Part shown: positions 53,644 to 64,000 of the stretch, piece by piece | Layout: each line of letters starts with the position of its first letter | Position numbering within the stretch: position 1 is the first letter of the stretch | Source of the DNA: Cellulosimicrobium cellulans | GTDB taxonomy: Bacteria; Actinomycetota; Actinomycetes; Actinomycetales; Cellulomonadaceae | NCBI RefSeq assembly: GCF_016921195.1 | Contig: NZ_JAFGYF010000001.1 | Span: 806,001 to 870,000, forward strand | Length of the DNA: 64,000 bases | Direction: 5' to 3' | Translations under genes and position numbers: made by a program | Notes under the pieces: model-generated | Told to the model about the DNA's origin: nothing | Databases searched by the model: none | What the model saw: the letters and a program-made list of their open reading frames with translations, nothing else

Positions 53644-55058
53644 CCGTCGACGCACGACCGGCCGCACCCGGCGCCCGGCCCGGGACCAGGGCGACGCCCG
53701 GGCCGCGCGTGCTCGCGGAGCCCGCCCCCGCGCCGTCGCGCACCGAGCTCGCGGGCCGCACCACCGAGCTGCTCCAGGCGATGATCCGCAACGCGTGCGT
53801 CAACGACGGCACCGTCGGCTCGGGGCACGAGGCGCGCAACGCGCGCGCCGTCGCGGACGTGCTCGACGGTCTGGGCCTCGAGGTCGAGTGGGTCGAGCCG
53901 CAGCCCGGTCGCACGTCGCTCGTCGCTCGCCTGCGCGGCACCGACCCCGACGCCCCGTCGCTCGCGCTCGTCGGGCACACCGACGTGGTCCCCGTCGAGC
54001 CGTCGGGGTGGACGCGCGACCCGTTCGGCGGCGAGCTCGTCGACGGCTGGGTCTGGGGTCGTGGCGCCATCGACATGCTGGGACTCACGTCCGCGTTCAC
54101 GGTCGTCACGCGCGCGCTCGCGGAGAGCGGGCGGCGGCTGCGCGGCGACCTCGTGCTCGCCGCCGTCGCCGACGAGGAGCACGGCAGCACGTGGGGCGTC
54201 GACTGGATCACGCAGCACCGCTACGACCTCGTGGACGTCGACGCGGTGCTCACGGAGTCGGGCGGGGTCCCGCTGGGGTCCCGGGGGAGCCGCACGGTCG
54301 CGGTCGGGGAGAAGGGCGGCGCCGGGCGCCGGCTGCGCGTCGTCGGGCGGCCCGGGCACGGGTCGGGTCCGTACGGGTCGCTCAACGCGATCGTGCTCGC
54401 GGCCGAGGCCGTGCGGCGAATCACCGCGCACCGCGGGCCGGTCGTCATCGGCGACCTGTGGCGCCGCTACGTCGACGCGCTCGACCTCGCGCCCGACGTG
54501 CGGGCCGCGCTGCTCGACCCCGCCCGGATCGACGACGCGCTGCCCGCGCTCGGCGCGCTCGCGTCCGTCGCGCACGCCACGACGCACACGACCGTCGCAC
54601 CGACCGTGCTGCACGCCGGGTCGAAGCCCAACGTCATCCCCGGGCTCGCCGAGGTCACGCTCGACATCCGCGTCCTGCCGGGCGCGACCCCGCAGGACGT
54701 GGCCGACCTGCTCGACGACGCGCTCGGCGACCTGCGCGAGCACGTGCACGTCGAGGGGGACTGGTTCGGCGAGGCCTCGCAGTCGCCCACCGACGGCGCG
54801 GCGTACGCGGCGATCGAGCGTGCCGTGCGCGCGCACGCGGGCGCCGACGTCGTGCCGGTCCTCGGGACCGGCGGCACGGACGGGCGCTTCTTCCGCCGCC
54901 GCGGCGTGCCGGCCTACGGGTTCGGCCTGCTCAGCGAGCGGTGGGACCCGGGGGTGTTCCGTTCCCTGTTCCACGGGAACGACGAACGCGTCGACGTCGA
55001 GTCGCTGGGGCTCACCGCGACAGCGCTGCACGACGTCGTGACGAGCTACCTCGGGTGA
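53640..55058 (+). CDS. M20 family metallopeptidase (ArgE/DapE/CPG2 type)
   Basis: A 472-residue di-zinc amidohydrolase. The metal ligands are H113 in GHTDVVP, D145 in GRGAIDML, E180 (with general base E179) in ADEEHGS, and further residues in GGTDGRFF and FHGNDERVD. The family removes acyl groups from amino acids or cleaves small peptides. In the riboswitch-3 operon it could deacetylate N-acetyl-S-cysteine compounds, the role of M20D enzymes in the Bacillus yxe system (this one is of the ArgE/DapE branch), or hydrolyse imported peptides. ATGA overlap with the ATPase gene. Confidence 0.92.
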   Translation: MTVDARPAAPGARPGTRATPGPRVLAEPAPAPSRTELAGRTTELLQAMIRNACVNDGTVGSGHEARNARAVADVLDGLGLEVEWVEPQPGRTSLVARLRGTDPDAPSLALVGHTDVVPVEPSGWTRDPFGGELVDGWVWGRGAIDMLGLTSAFTVVTRALAESGRRLRGDLVLAAVADEEHGSTWGVDWITQHRYDLVDVDAVLTESGGVPLGSRGSRTVAVGEKGGAGRRLRVVGRPGHGSGPYGSLNAIVLAAEAVRRITAHRGPVVIGDLWRRYVDALDLAPDVRAALLDPARIDDALPALGALASVAHATTHTTVAPTVLHAGSKPNVIPGLAEVTLDIRVLPGATPQDVADLLDDALGDLREHVHVEGDWFGEASQSPTDGAAYAAIERAVRAHAGADVVPVLGTGGTDGRFFRRRGVPAYGFGLLSERWDPGVFRSLFHGNDERVDVESLGLTATALHDVVTSYLG

Positions 55059-55083
55059 GCGGTCGTCCGGGTGACGGCCTGCC

Positions 55084-56580
55084 GTGGCGGTGACGACGGA
55101 CGGTCGGGCGTCGCGGGCCGTGCTGCGGGTCTGCCTCGCGACCGGGTTCGTCACGCTGCTCGACTCCGCGATCCTCACCGTCGCGGCGCCGGCGCTGCGG
55201 GTCGAGCTCGGCGCGACGACCGCCCAGCTCCAGTGGATCCTCGCCGGGTACTCGCTGACGTTCGGGCTCGCGCTCGTCCCGGCGGGCCGCCTCGGCGACC
55301 GGCTCGGTCGCGGCGGACCGCTCGCCGTCGGGCTCGGGCTGTTCGCCGTGGGGAGCCTCGTCGGCGCGACGGCCTCCGACGCCGACGTGCTCGTCGCCGC
55401 GCGCCTGCTCCAAGGAGCCGGCGCCGGGACCGCGAACCCGCAGGTCATCGGGCTGCTCCAGGACCACTACGCCGGACCGGCCCGCGCGCGTGCGCTCGGC
55501 GCCTACGCCTCGACGGGGGCGTTCGCCATGGTCCTGTCCCCGCTCGTCGGCGGCGGCATCCTGGCCGCGCTCGGACCGGCGGCGGGGTGGCGCGCCGCGG
55601 TCGGGCTCGCCGCGCCGCTCGGGCTGACGGTCATGGTGGTCGCCCTGCGAGCGCTGCGGCCGGGGGACGCCGGACCTGGCGTCGCGGGAGGGGGTCCTGC
55701 CGGTGCGAGCACGGACGGCGGCCGCGGGGGCCGGTCGCGCGGCAGTCGGGTCGGGGCGGGCTTCGACGTCGTGGGCCTCGTGCTCGTCACCCTCGTGACC
55801 CTGGGCCTGCTCGTCCCGTTCGTCGCCGAAGGACCGCGCGCCGCCGTGCTGCCGGTCTCGCTCGGGGTGCTCGTGGCCGCCGCCGGGGCGCTCGTCGTGT
55901 GGGAGCCGCGCTACGCGCGGCGTGGCCGGGCACCGGTGCTCGCGCCGGCGCTCCTGCGTTCTCCCACGTACGTGCTGGGGTGCGTCGTCGCGGCGTTCAG
56001 CTTCGGTGCCGCGCTCGGATACTCGGCCGTCCTCATGCTCTTCCTCCAGGACGGCGCGGGCCTCGGCCCGGTCCAGGCAGGCCTGGTCACGACGCCGGGC
56101 GCGATCGCCTCGGTCGTGGTGGCGAACCTCTCGTGGCGGCTGTTCCGCCGGTTCGGCCGCCGCGGCGTGACCGTGGCCGTCGGCGCGAAGGCGCTCGTGG
56201 CCGCGGCCACGGCCCTCGCGGTGGCGGTCGCACCCACGTCGACGGTGGTCGCCGTGCTCGTCCTGTCGCAGGTGCTGACGGGCGTCGTCGCGGGGCTGAC
56301 GATCTCACCCAACCAGACGCTCACGCTCGAGGGTGCCCCCGGCACGGAGCGCGGCGTCGCCGGCGCGGCGCTCCAGCTCGTGCAGCGCGTCGCCGCGACG
56401 GTCTGCATCGCCGCGATGACGGGCACGTTCGTGGCCCGGACCGACGGCGCGGCCACCGGTCTCCTCGACGCGCACCGCGACGGCCTCGTCGCCGTCAGCG
56501 CCGCCGTCGCGGCCCTCGCCCTCGTCGCCTGGGCGGCGTCGTGGCTCGACGAGCGCCTCGCCCGCCCCGCCACGAGATAG
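55084..56580 (+). CDS. MFS transporter (DHA2-like, 14 helices)
   Basis: A 498-residue major facilitator. LLDSAILTVAAPAL is motif D1 of the DHA2 family and GRLGDRLGRGGPLAVG is motif A. A long Gly/Ser-rich cytoplasmic loop stands near the centre. It is probably a drug or metabolite exporter. In this operon it could remove by-products such as acyl groups or thiols. GTG start 25 bp after the M20 gene and a terminator immediately after its stop. Confidence 0.88.
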   Translation: MAVTTDGRASRAVLRVCLATGFVTLLDSAILTVAAPALRVELGATTAQLQWILAGYSLTFGLALVPAGRLGDRLGRGGPLAVGLGLFAVGSLVGATASDADVLVAARLLQGAGAGTANPQVIGLLQDHYAGPARARALGAYASTGAFAMVLSPLVGGGILAALGPAAGWRAAVGLAAPLGLTVMVVALRALRPGDAGPGVAGGGPAGASTDGGRGGRSRGSRVGAGFDVVGLVLVTLVTLGLLVPFVAEGPRAAVLPVSLGVLVAAAGALVVWEPRYARRGRAPVLAPALLRSPTYVLGCVVAAFSFGAALGYSAVLMLFLQDGAGLGPVQAGLVTTPGAIASVVVANLSWRLFRRFGRRGVTVAVGAKALVAAATALAVAVAPTSTVVAVLVLSQVLTGVVAGLTISPNQTLTLEGAPGTERGVAGAALQLVQRVAATVCIAAMTGTFVARTDGAATGLLDAHRDGLVAVSAAVAALALVAWAASWLDERLARPATR

Positions 56581-56633
56581 AGCCGCAGGCCGTGGGGGAG
56601 GACACCCGGTGTCGTCCCCCACGGCCTGCGGCT
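56581..56633. terminator. Large bidirectional terminator
   Basis: A perfect 19-bp stem (56581-56599 with 56615-56633) is topped by GACAC/GTGTC after one mismatch. It starts directly at the MFS stop codon and ends 22 bp from the stop of the convergent dps gene. It closes the riboswitch-3 operon. Confidence 0.82.
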
Positions 56634-56655
56634 CGCCGTCGCGGTGCCGGACGGA

Positions 56656-57141
56656 TCAGGCCTCGCGGTTCTCCGAGGAGAGGAACCAGGCCTGCTTCTC
56701 CAGGTCCGCGATGATCTCGTGCAGGATGTCGGCGCTCGTCGGGTCCTCGGCGTCGACGTCGTCGTGCACCTCGCGCACGACCTCGACCGTCTGGGCGAGG
56801 CGCTCGACGATGGCGTCGACCGTGTCGCCGACGGAGACGAGGCCGGCCGGGTACGGCGAGAGGTCGGTCGTCGTGGCGACCGTCTCGGTGCGGCCGTCGG
56901 GCACGACCTGGAGCGCGCGCATGCGTTCGGCGACGGTGTCGCTGTGCTCGCGCGCGGCGTCCACGACGTCGTCGAGCTGGAGGTGCAGGTCGCGGAACCC
57001 GCGGCCCGTGACGTTCCAGTGGGCCTGCTTGCCCTGGACGTGCAGGTCGACGAGCGCGACGAGCACGCGCTGCAGGTGGGCGCGGAGCTTCTCCGACGCC
57101 TCGAAGCGTGCCGTGGCTCGGTGGATGGTGGGTGCGGACAT
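56656..57141 (-). CDS. dps: Dps family DNA-binding ferritin
   Basis: A 161-residue miniferritin. The ferroxidase residues of Dps are in [18 protein letters not shown] (H41, H53, D57/D58) and the following EHSDTVAER. It oxidises and stores Fe(II) using H2O2 and protects DNA. The short N-terminal tail ([13 protein letters not shown]) has few lysines, so DNA binding may be weak. The ATG at 57141 has AGGAG. A longer frame upstream is Arg-rich and unlikely. Confidence 0.93.
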   Translation of the reverse strand: MSAPTIHRATARFEASEKLRAHLQRVLVALVDLHVQGKQAHWNVTGRGFRDLHLQLDDVVDAAREHSDTVAERMRALQVVPDGRTETVATTTDLSPYPAGLVSVGDTVDAIVERLAQTVEVVREVHDDVDAEDPTSADILHEIIADLEKQAWFLSSENREA

Positions 57142-57309
57142 GGTGCTCCTCGCTCTCTCGGGGGTCGCCCGGGTCGTGCGGCGGTCACCCGGCTTCCGTC
57201 GGTGCCGTCCTCGTGTCTCGTTCACTTGAACGATTCCAGACTAGGCAGGATTCCCCGGCCCCGCCAGCAAGGACAGGCGTGCCTGACCTGGGCGGACGCG
57301 ACCTCGGAG

Positions 57310-57330
57310 CGCGCGCGGTGACCGCGCGCG
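57310..57330. promoter_or_regulatory. Perfect palindrome upstream of the AKR-ssuD pair
   Basis: CGCGCGCGGT (57310-57319) and ACCGCGCGCG (57321-57330) are perfect 10-bp arms around one base, 75 bp before the AKR start. It may be an operator. No SAM riboswitch core (GGCAACC with GGTGC) is present in this gap. Confidence 0.35.
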
Positions 57331-57404
57331 TCACGTTCTCTCGGCAGGTGAGAGGACCCGCCGCGCCCCTTGTCCGACGGCGCTCGGAGTGGTCCGCTGG
57401 CGTC

Positions 57405-58420
<1,016 letters not shown>

Positions 58421-58424
<4 letters not shown>

Positions 58425-59653
58425 GCACCGACGCAGCGGCCGTGCCCGCGACACCCGCGCCCCCGCCCGACGAGGAGGGCGTTCGCCGCCCGCTCGCGGT
58501 GCACTGGTTCCTGCCGACCTCAGGCGACGCGCGCGGCATCGTCGACGGCGCGCACGCGAAGGACACGCCCGGCCGGGCGACCGGGTTCCGCGCGCCGTCG
58601 CTCGACTACCTGGAGCAGGTCGCGGTCGCTGCCGACCGCCTCGGCTACGAGGGCGTGCTCACGCCGACGGGCACGTGGTGCGAGGACGCGTGGCTCGTCA
58701 CCTCCGCGCTGATCCGCAGCACGGAGCGGCTGAAGTTCCTCGTCGCGTTCCGCCCGGGCCTCGTCTCGCCGACGCTCGCGGCGCAGATGACCGCGACGTT
58801 CCAGCGCCTGTCCGGGGGGCGGCTGCTCCTCAACGTCGTCACGGGCGGCGACGAGAACGAGATGCGCCGGTTCGGCGACTGGCTCCAGCACGACGAGCGG
58901 TACGACCGTACGCGCGAGTTCCTCGAGGTCGTGCGCGGCGTGTGGGACGAGGCGCCGCTCGCGTACGAGGGCACGCACTACCGGGTCGCCGACGCCCGGA
59001 CGTCCGCGCCGCCGGACCCGCGCCCCGAGATCTTCTTCGGCGGATCGTCGGAGGTCGCGCTGCCCGTCGCGGCGGCCCAGGCCGACGTCTACCTCACGTG
59101 GGGCGAGCCGCCCGCGCAGGCGCGCGAGAAGATCGAGCGCGTGCGCGAGCTCGCCGCCGCGCAGGGGCGCACGATCCGCTTCGGGGTGCGCCTCCACGTC
59201 ATCACGCGCGACCGGTCGGCCGACGCGTGGGACGTCGCGCAGCGGTTCCTCGACGACCTCACGCCCGAGCAGATCGCGGGAGCCCAGCGGCTCCTCGGCT
59301 CGTCCGGGTCGGTCGGTCAGCAACGCATGGTCGCGCTCCACGGCGGCGGCGACCTCGCGGCCACCCGGCGCGCGCGGGACCTCGAGATCCACCCCGGGCT
59401 GTGGGCAGGCGTCGGGCTCGTGCGCGGCGGCGCCGGGACCGCGCTCGTCGGCAGCCACGAGGAGGTCGCCGACCTGATCGAGGAGTACCGCGCGGCCGGT
59501 TTCGACGAGCTCGTGCTCTCGGGCTACCCGCATCTCGAGGAGGCGTACTGGTTCGCGGAGGGCGTCCGACCGCTCCTCGACGCGCGCGGCCTCACCGCTC
59601 CCGTCGCGCGTGCCGGCGGCGGCGCATCGCGCACCCACGCCGTGCCGTTCTGA
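58421..59653 (+). CDS. ssuD: FMNH2-dependent alkanesulfonate monooxygenase SsuD
   Basis: A 410-residue protein with close similarity to E. coli SsuD throughout. [25 protein letters not shown] with active-site C87 (E. coli C54), [34 protein letters not shown] with H259 (E. coli H228), SVGQQRM and [18 protein letters not shown] are all present. It splits C1-C14 alkanesulfonates into sulfite and aldehyde, with FMNH2 from a separate reductase such as those at 60274-61430. About 30 extra residues precede the fold. No ssuABC transporter genes are in the window. Confidence 0.96.
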
Positions 59654-59784
59654 CCCGCTTCCCGACCCCGCCCGCGCTCCCGGTGCGCCGGACCCGCGGG
59701 ACGGGATCGAGCCATGGCTCGCTGCGGTGCGCGGACCTAGACTGGAGGAGTCCTGTGGGTCTCCCCGCGCAGAGGTCGGCTCCG

Positions 59785-60177
59785 ATGTCGTGGCTGCTCA
59801 TGATCTGGTGCGCGACGGCGTGCACGGTCGCCGCCGCGTGGTGGGTGCTGCGCCGCGCCGGAAGACCCCCGAGCCACCGGCCGCGCCGGCTCCGGCGTCG
59901 CCTGCCGGCGCCCGACCCGCTGGCCACGCTCGCGCTCCAGGTGCGGCTGAGCGAGCTCGCGGCAGAGATGCGGCGCCTCGAGGCCGACCCGGGCGTCTTC
60001 GCCCGTGCCCACCACTACCTCGCGGTCCAGGGCGCGTACGACGCCCTGCTGCGGGAAGCCTGCCGGCTCACCGGCCTCTCGGTCGAGGACGCGCCGCTGC
60101 GGGCCGGGTTCCGCACGGGCGACGACGAGCGGTTCCGCGAGGAGCTCGAGCTGAGCGCGCGCGGCTGGAGCTGGTGA
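59785..60177 (+). CDS. Hypothetical single-pass membrane protein
   Basis: A 130-residue protein. Residues 2-19 (SWLLMIWCATACTVAAAW) form a membrane helix or signal anchor, followed by an Arg/Pro-rich stretch, then a soluble helical domain (LALQVRLSELAAEMRRLE and YLAVQGAYDALLREACRL). I do not recognise a family. The ATG has AGAGG 9 bp upstream. It converges with the flavin reductase genes. Confidence 0.72.
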   Translation: MSWLLMIWCATACTVAAAWWVLRRAGRPPSHRPRRLRRRLPAPDPLATLALQVRLSELAAEMRRLEADPGVFARAHHYLAVQGAYDALLREACRLTGLSVEDAPLRAGFRTGDDERFREELELSARGWSW

Positions 60178-60207
60178 CCGGTCCACCCGTGAGGGGCGGC
60201 GCGGGAC

Positions 60208-60254
60208 GGGCGAGGGGCCCGACGACGGTGCGTCCGCCGTCGGGCCCCTCGCCC
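60208..60254. terminator. Bidirectional terminator before the flavin reductases
   Basis: A perfect 17-bp stem (60208-60224 with 60238-60254), extended by CGG/CCG after one mismatch, lies between the convergent hypothetical and flavin reductase genes. Confidence 0.82.
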
Positions 60255-60273
60255 GTGGTCCCGTCGCGTGCGC

Positions 60274-60843
60274 TCAGAGCGCCGAGTGGTCTCCGATCCG
60301 GTGGTAGGTGCGGTCGTGGTAGACGAGGGGCGACGGCGCGCCGGCCGCCTCGCCCGACGAGCCGGTGCGGGCGCCGACGCTCGACGAGAGCGCCCGCAGC
60401 GAGACGAGGTAGGAGTCGCCCACGGGCGTGCGCTGGACGACGCGGCCCCGGACCCACGAGAGGGCGCCGTCGATGACGGGTTCCCCGGTGTCGAGGCGTG
60501 TCCAGCCGCCGTCGGCGAACCGGTCGATCCCGCTCGTGGCGAAGCGCGCCGAGACGTCGTCCTGGTGGTCGGCGAGGAAGCTCACCGTGAGCGTCCGCGC
60601 TGCCGAGACCGCGGGCCACGACGACGAGGTCGACGCGAGCGAGAACGCGAGCAGCGGGGGCGCGGCCGAGACGGAGATGACCGACGTCGCGGTGAACCCG
60701 ACGAGGCGGCCGTCGTGCTCGAGCGCGATCACGGCGACCCCGGCGGGGTGGCCGCGGAACACGGACTTGTACTCGTCGGGGGAGAGCTGCGGCTCGTCCT
60801 GCTCCGCCAGGAGGGCCTCCAGGTGGGTGAGCTCAGCGGTCAT
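60274..60843 (-). CDS. Flavin reductase (HpaC-like) domain protein
   Basis: A 189-residue protein with the flavin-reductase-like split barrel: FRGHPAGVAVIALEHDGRLVGFTATSVISVSAAPPLLAFSLA binds FMN, and SWVRGRVVQRTPVGDSYLVSLRAL is the later conserved region. These enzymes reduce free FMN or FAD with NAD(P)H for partner monooxygenases. It should serve the LLM enzymes of this region. The ATG overlaps the stop of the FMN reductase gene, so both are under riboswitch 4. Confidence 0.9.
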   Translation of the reverse strand: MTAELTHLEALLAEQDEPQLSPDEYKSVFRGHPAGVAVIALEHDGRLVGFTATSVISVSAAPPLLAFSLASTSSSWPAVSAARTLTVSFLADHQDDVSARFATSGIDRFADGGWTRLDTGEPVIDGALSWVRGRVVQRTPVGDSYLVSLRALSSSVGARTGSSGEAAGAPSPLVYHDRTYHRIGDHSAL

Positions 60844-61430
60844 CGGGCCACCCCCGCGAACGCGTCGGCGACGGCCTGGTCGGCGGGCGCCGGGCCGTCC
60901 GCGGGGAGGGGCGTCGCGGCGCGACGGAGGGCGTCGCCCTCGCGGTCGAGCCACGCGTCCACGACCGGGCCCAGGTCCGCGAGCTGCGGCTCGGTGACCG
61001 TGAGGGAGCGGGTCGGCACGACGGCGCCGAGCTCGACGAGCACGGGCCGCAGGTGCACCTCGCCGACGAGCGCGTGGGCAGGGTTGCCCGACACGACGAG
61101 CGGCACCACGACGACGCCCGCGAGCCCGTCCGGGCCGTAGAGGTCGAGGAACGCCTTGAGGAGCCCGGTGTACGACGCCTTGTAGACCGGCGTCGCCACG
61201 ACGGCGACGGTCGCCGCGGCGAGCCGGTCGCGCGCGGCGTCCGCCGCGGGGCGCTCGGGGGCGAGGACCTCGGCGGCGAACGCCGCGAGGTCGATGGTCG
61301 AGACGTCGGCCGCGCCGAGGAGGGCGGCGACGCGCTGCGCCACGGTCTCGGCGGCGCCGAGCGTCCGCGAGCCGGGGCGCGGGTTGCCGGAGACGGCGAG
61401 GACCGTCGGGGAGTGGGAGCGGTGGGTCAT
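60840..61430 (-). CDS. NADPH-dependent FMN reductase (SsuE-like)
   Basis: A 196-residue flavodoxin-fold protein. VLAVSGNPRPGSRTLGAAETVAQRV is the phosphate-binding loop, ATPVYKASYTGLLKAFLDLYG matches SsuE/MsuE, and VVPLVVSGNPAHALVGEVHLRPVLVELGAVVP is also typical. SsuE makes FMNH2 for SsuD. The ATG at 61430 has GAGG 6 bp upstream, and the riboswitch ends about 22 nt before it, which allows direct control of ribosome access. An in-frame upstream GTG overlapping the riboswitch is less likely as a start. Confidence 0.92.
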   Translation of the reverse strand: MTHRSHSPTVLAVSGNPRPGSRTLGAAETVAQRVAALLGAADVSTIDLAAFAAEVLAPERPAADAARDRLAAATVAVVATPVYKASYTGLLKAFLDLYGPDGLAGVVVVPLVVSGNPAHALVGEVHLRPVLVELGAVVPTRSLTVTEPQLADLGPVVDAWLDREGDALRRAATPLPADGPAPADQAVADAFAGVAR

Positions 61431-61451
61431 GTGCACCTCGCAGTAGTCGTC

Positions 61452-63147
<1,696 letters not shown>

Positions 63148-63226
63148 CCGTCGTCTACCCTGGCCGACGGCCGTCGTCGTGCACGCCGCACGCGACGGCC
63201 GCCGGACCGGACGACGGGAGAGCGCA

Positions 63227-64000
63227 GTGACGACCACCGATCCCGAGGGCCCTGCCGCGCGTGCGGTCCGCGACGTCGTGCTCGAGCTCGCGGTCCAGGA
63301 CCCGGAGGGGGTCCGGGTCGCCGCCGCCGTGGGTGCAGGGCGGGTCGAGCTGTGCGTCGGCCTGGGCGCCACGGGCGGGCTCACGCCGAGCGCCGGCCTC
63401 GTGGAGGCCGCCGTCGCGGCGGCCCCGCAGGCGGTCGGCGAGGGCCCGCGCGTCGAGGTGCACGTCCTCGTGCGCTCGCGCCCCGGTGGGTTCGTCCTCT
63501 CGGCCGACGATCTCGACGTGCAGGTCCGCGACGTCCGGGCCGCGGTCGCGGCGGGGGCGGCGGGCGTCGTGGTCGGCGCGCTCACCCCGGACGGCCTCGT
63601 GGACGCGGTCGCGGCCCGCGCCCTCGTCGAGGCGGCGGACGGCCGGGAGGTGACGTTCCACCGTGCGGTCGACGTCGTCGCCGACCCGCTCGCGGCGCTC
63701 GACGTGCTCGCCGGGGTGGGAGCGGCGCGCGTGCTCACGTCCGGCGGCGCGGCACGCAGCATCGACGGGGTCGAGCGTCTGCGCGCCATGGCGTCGCACG
63801 CCCACGGCCCTCTGGGCGGCCGCGTCCAGGTGATGGCGGGCGGGGGAGTCCGCCCGCAGGACGTCGCCGCGCTCGTCGCCGCCGGCGTGGACGCCGTGCA
63901 CCTCTCCGCGAAGCGCGTCGTCGCCGACGACGCCGGGCCCGGGGGCGGTGGCGACGCCGGCTACGAGGTCACGGACCCCGACGTCGCCGCGGCGGCGCGT
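63227..64000 (+). CDS. cutC: Copper homeostasis protein CutC, 3' end outside window
   Basis: 258 codons are present and the frame is still open at the right edge. LELAVQDPEGVRVAAAVGAGRVELC, GGLTPSAGLVEAA, GVVVGALTPDGLVD, VTFHRAVDVVADPLAAL, RVLTSGGAARSIDGVERL and VQVMAGGGVRPQDV follow the CutC TIM barrel in order, so only the last few residues are missing. The role in copper handling is traditional, and the biochemical function is not settled. The GTG at 63227 has GGGAGAG upstream. Confidence 0.92.
   Translation, partial: MTTTDPEGPAARAVRDVVLELAVQDPEGVRVAAAVGAGRVELCVGLGATGGLTPSAGLVEAAVAAAPQAVGEGPRVEVHVLVRSRPGGFVLSADDLDVQVRDVRAAVAAGAAGVVVGALTPDGLVDAVAARALVEAADGREVTFHRAVDVVADPLAALDVLAGVGAARVLTSGGAARSIDGVERLRAMASHAHGPLGGRVQVMAGGGVRPQDVAALVAAGVDAVHLSAKRVVADDAGPGGGGDAGYEVTDPDVAAAAR

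Noticed and set aside
57142-57404. A fifth SAM riboswitch ahead of the AKR-ssuD pair
   Set aside because: I looked for GGCAACC with GGTGC and a closing GGTC/GACC pair and found none. Only a GC palindrome is present.

Overview
The window is about 64 kb of very GC-rich DNA (codon third positions almost always G or C) from an actinobacterial chromosome. Gene content and style (GTG starts, ATGA/GTGA stop-start overlaps, SAM-IV riboswitches, DrrAB-type exporter, CsbD, an Rv0241c-Rv0243-like lipid cluster) point to Actinomycetia. A Promicromonosporaceae/Cellulomonadaceae-type organism such as Cellulosimicrobium is my best guess, but that is inference only. I see no tRNA, rRNA, insertion sequence, prophage or CRISPR array. 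It reads as ordinary chromosome with one strongly specialised region.

Layout. 1-4.7 kb (minus): the N-terminal two thirds of RecC, a SAM-dependent methyltransferase, and a rhodanese-metZ operon. 5-9 kb: a SAM-IV riboswitch in front of a cysteine-desulfurase-like enzyme, then two paralogous GNAT acetyltransferases on either side of a CsbD gene. 9-16 kb: a divergent fatty-acid cluster, with thiolase, FabG4-like reductase and MaoC hydratase on minus and TetR plus acyl-CoA oxidase on plus. 16-34 kb: housekeeping and accessory genes (DUF2599 lipoprotein, Nudix, PadR plus DrrAB-like exporter, APC and EamA permeases, LysR, purL, endonuclease/exonuclease-fold protein, TetR plus MMPL exporter).

34-56 kb is the centre of interest. 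A second SAM-IV riboswitch, followed by a short cysteine-rich leader peptide and paired hairpins, precedes a 13-gene run: five LLM-class flavin monooxygenases, DUF1684, GNAT, a three-part amino-acid-type ABC transporter, an FAD amine oxidase, a nitroreductase and a rhodanese. A third riboswitch precedes a dipeptide-type ABC transporter, an M20 peptidase and an MFS exporter. At 57-61 kb an aldo/keto reductase overlaps ssuD, and a fourth riboswitch (minus) controls two flavin reductases. The window ends with gdhA and a partial cutC.

How it fits together: the riboswitch genes look like one regulon for scavenging organic sulfur when SAM is low. Transporters import peptides or S-substituted amino acids, GNAT and M20 enzymes acetylate and deacetylate, FMNH2-dependent monooxygenases cleave C-S bonds, flavin reductases supply FMNH2, and rhodaneses, the desulfurase-like enzyme and MetZ handle the released sulfur. 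The pathway logic is inferred by analogy with the Bacillus yxe and ytm/snd systems. The RNA elements themselves are visible in the sequence.

The DNA also carries small dispersed repeats: a 21-bp in-frame tandem repeat in two unrelated genes, and a palindromic element of about 60 bp at three or four sites.
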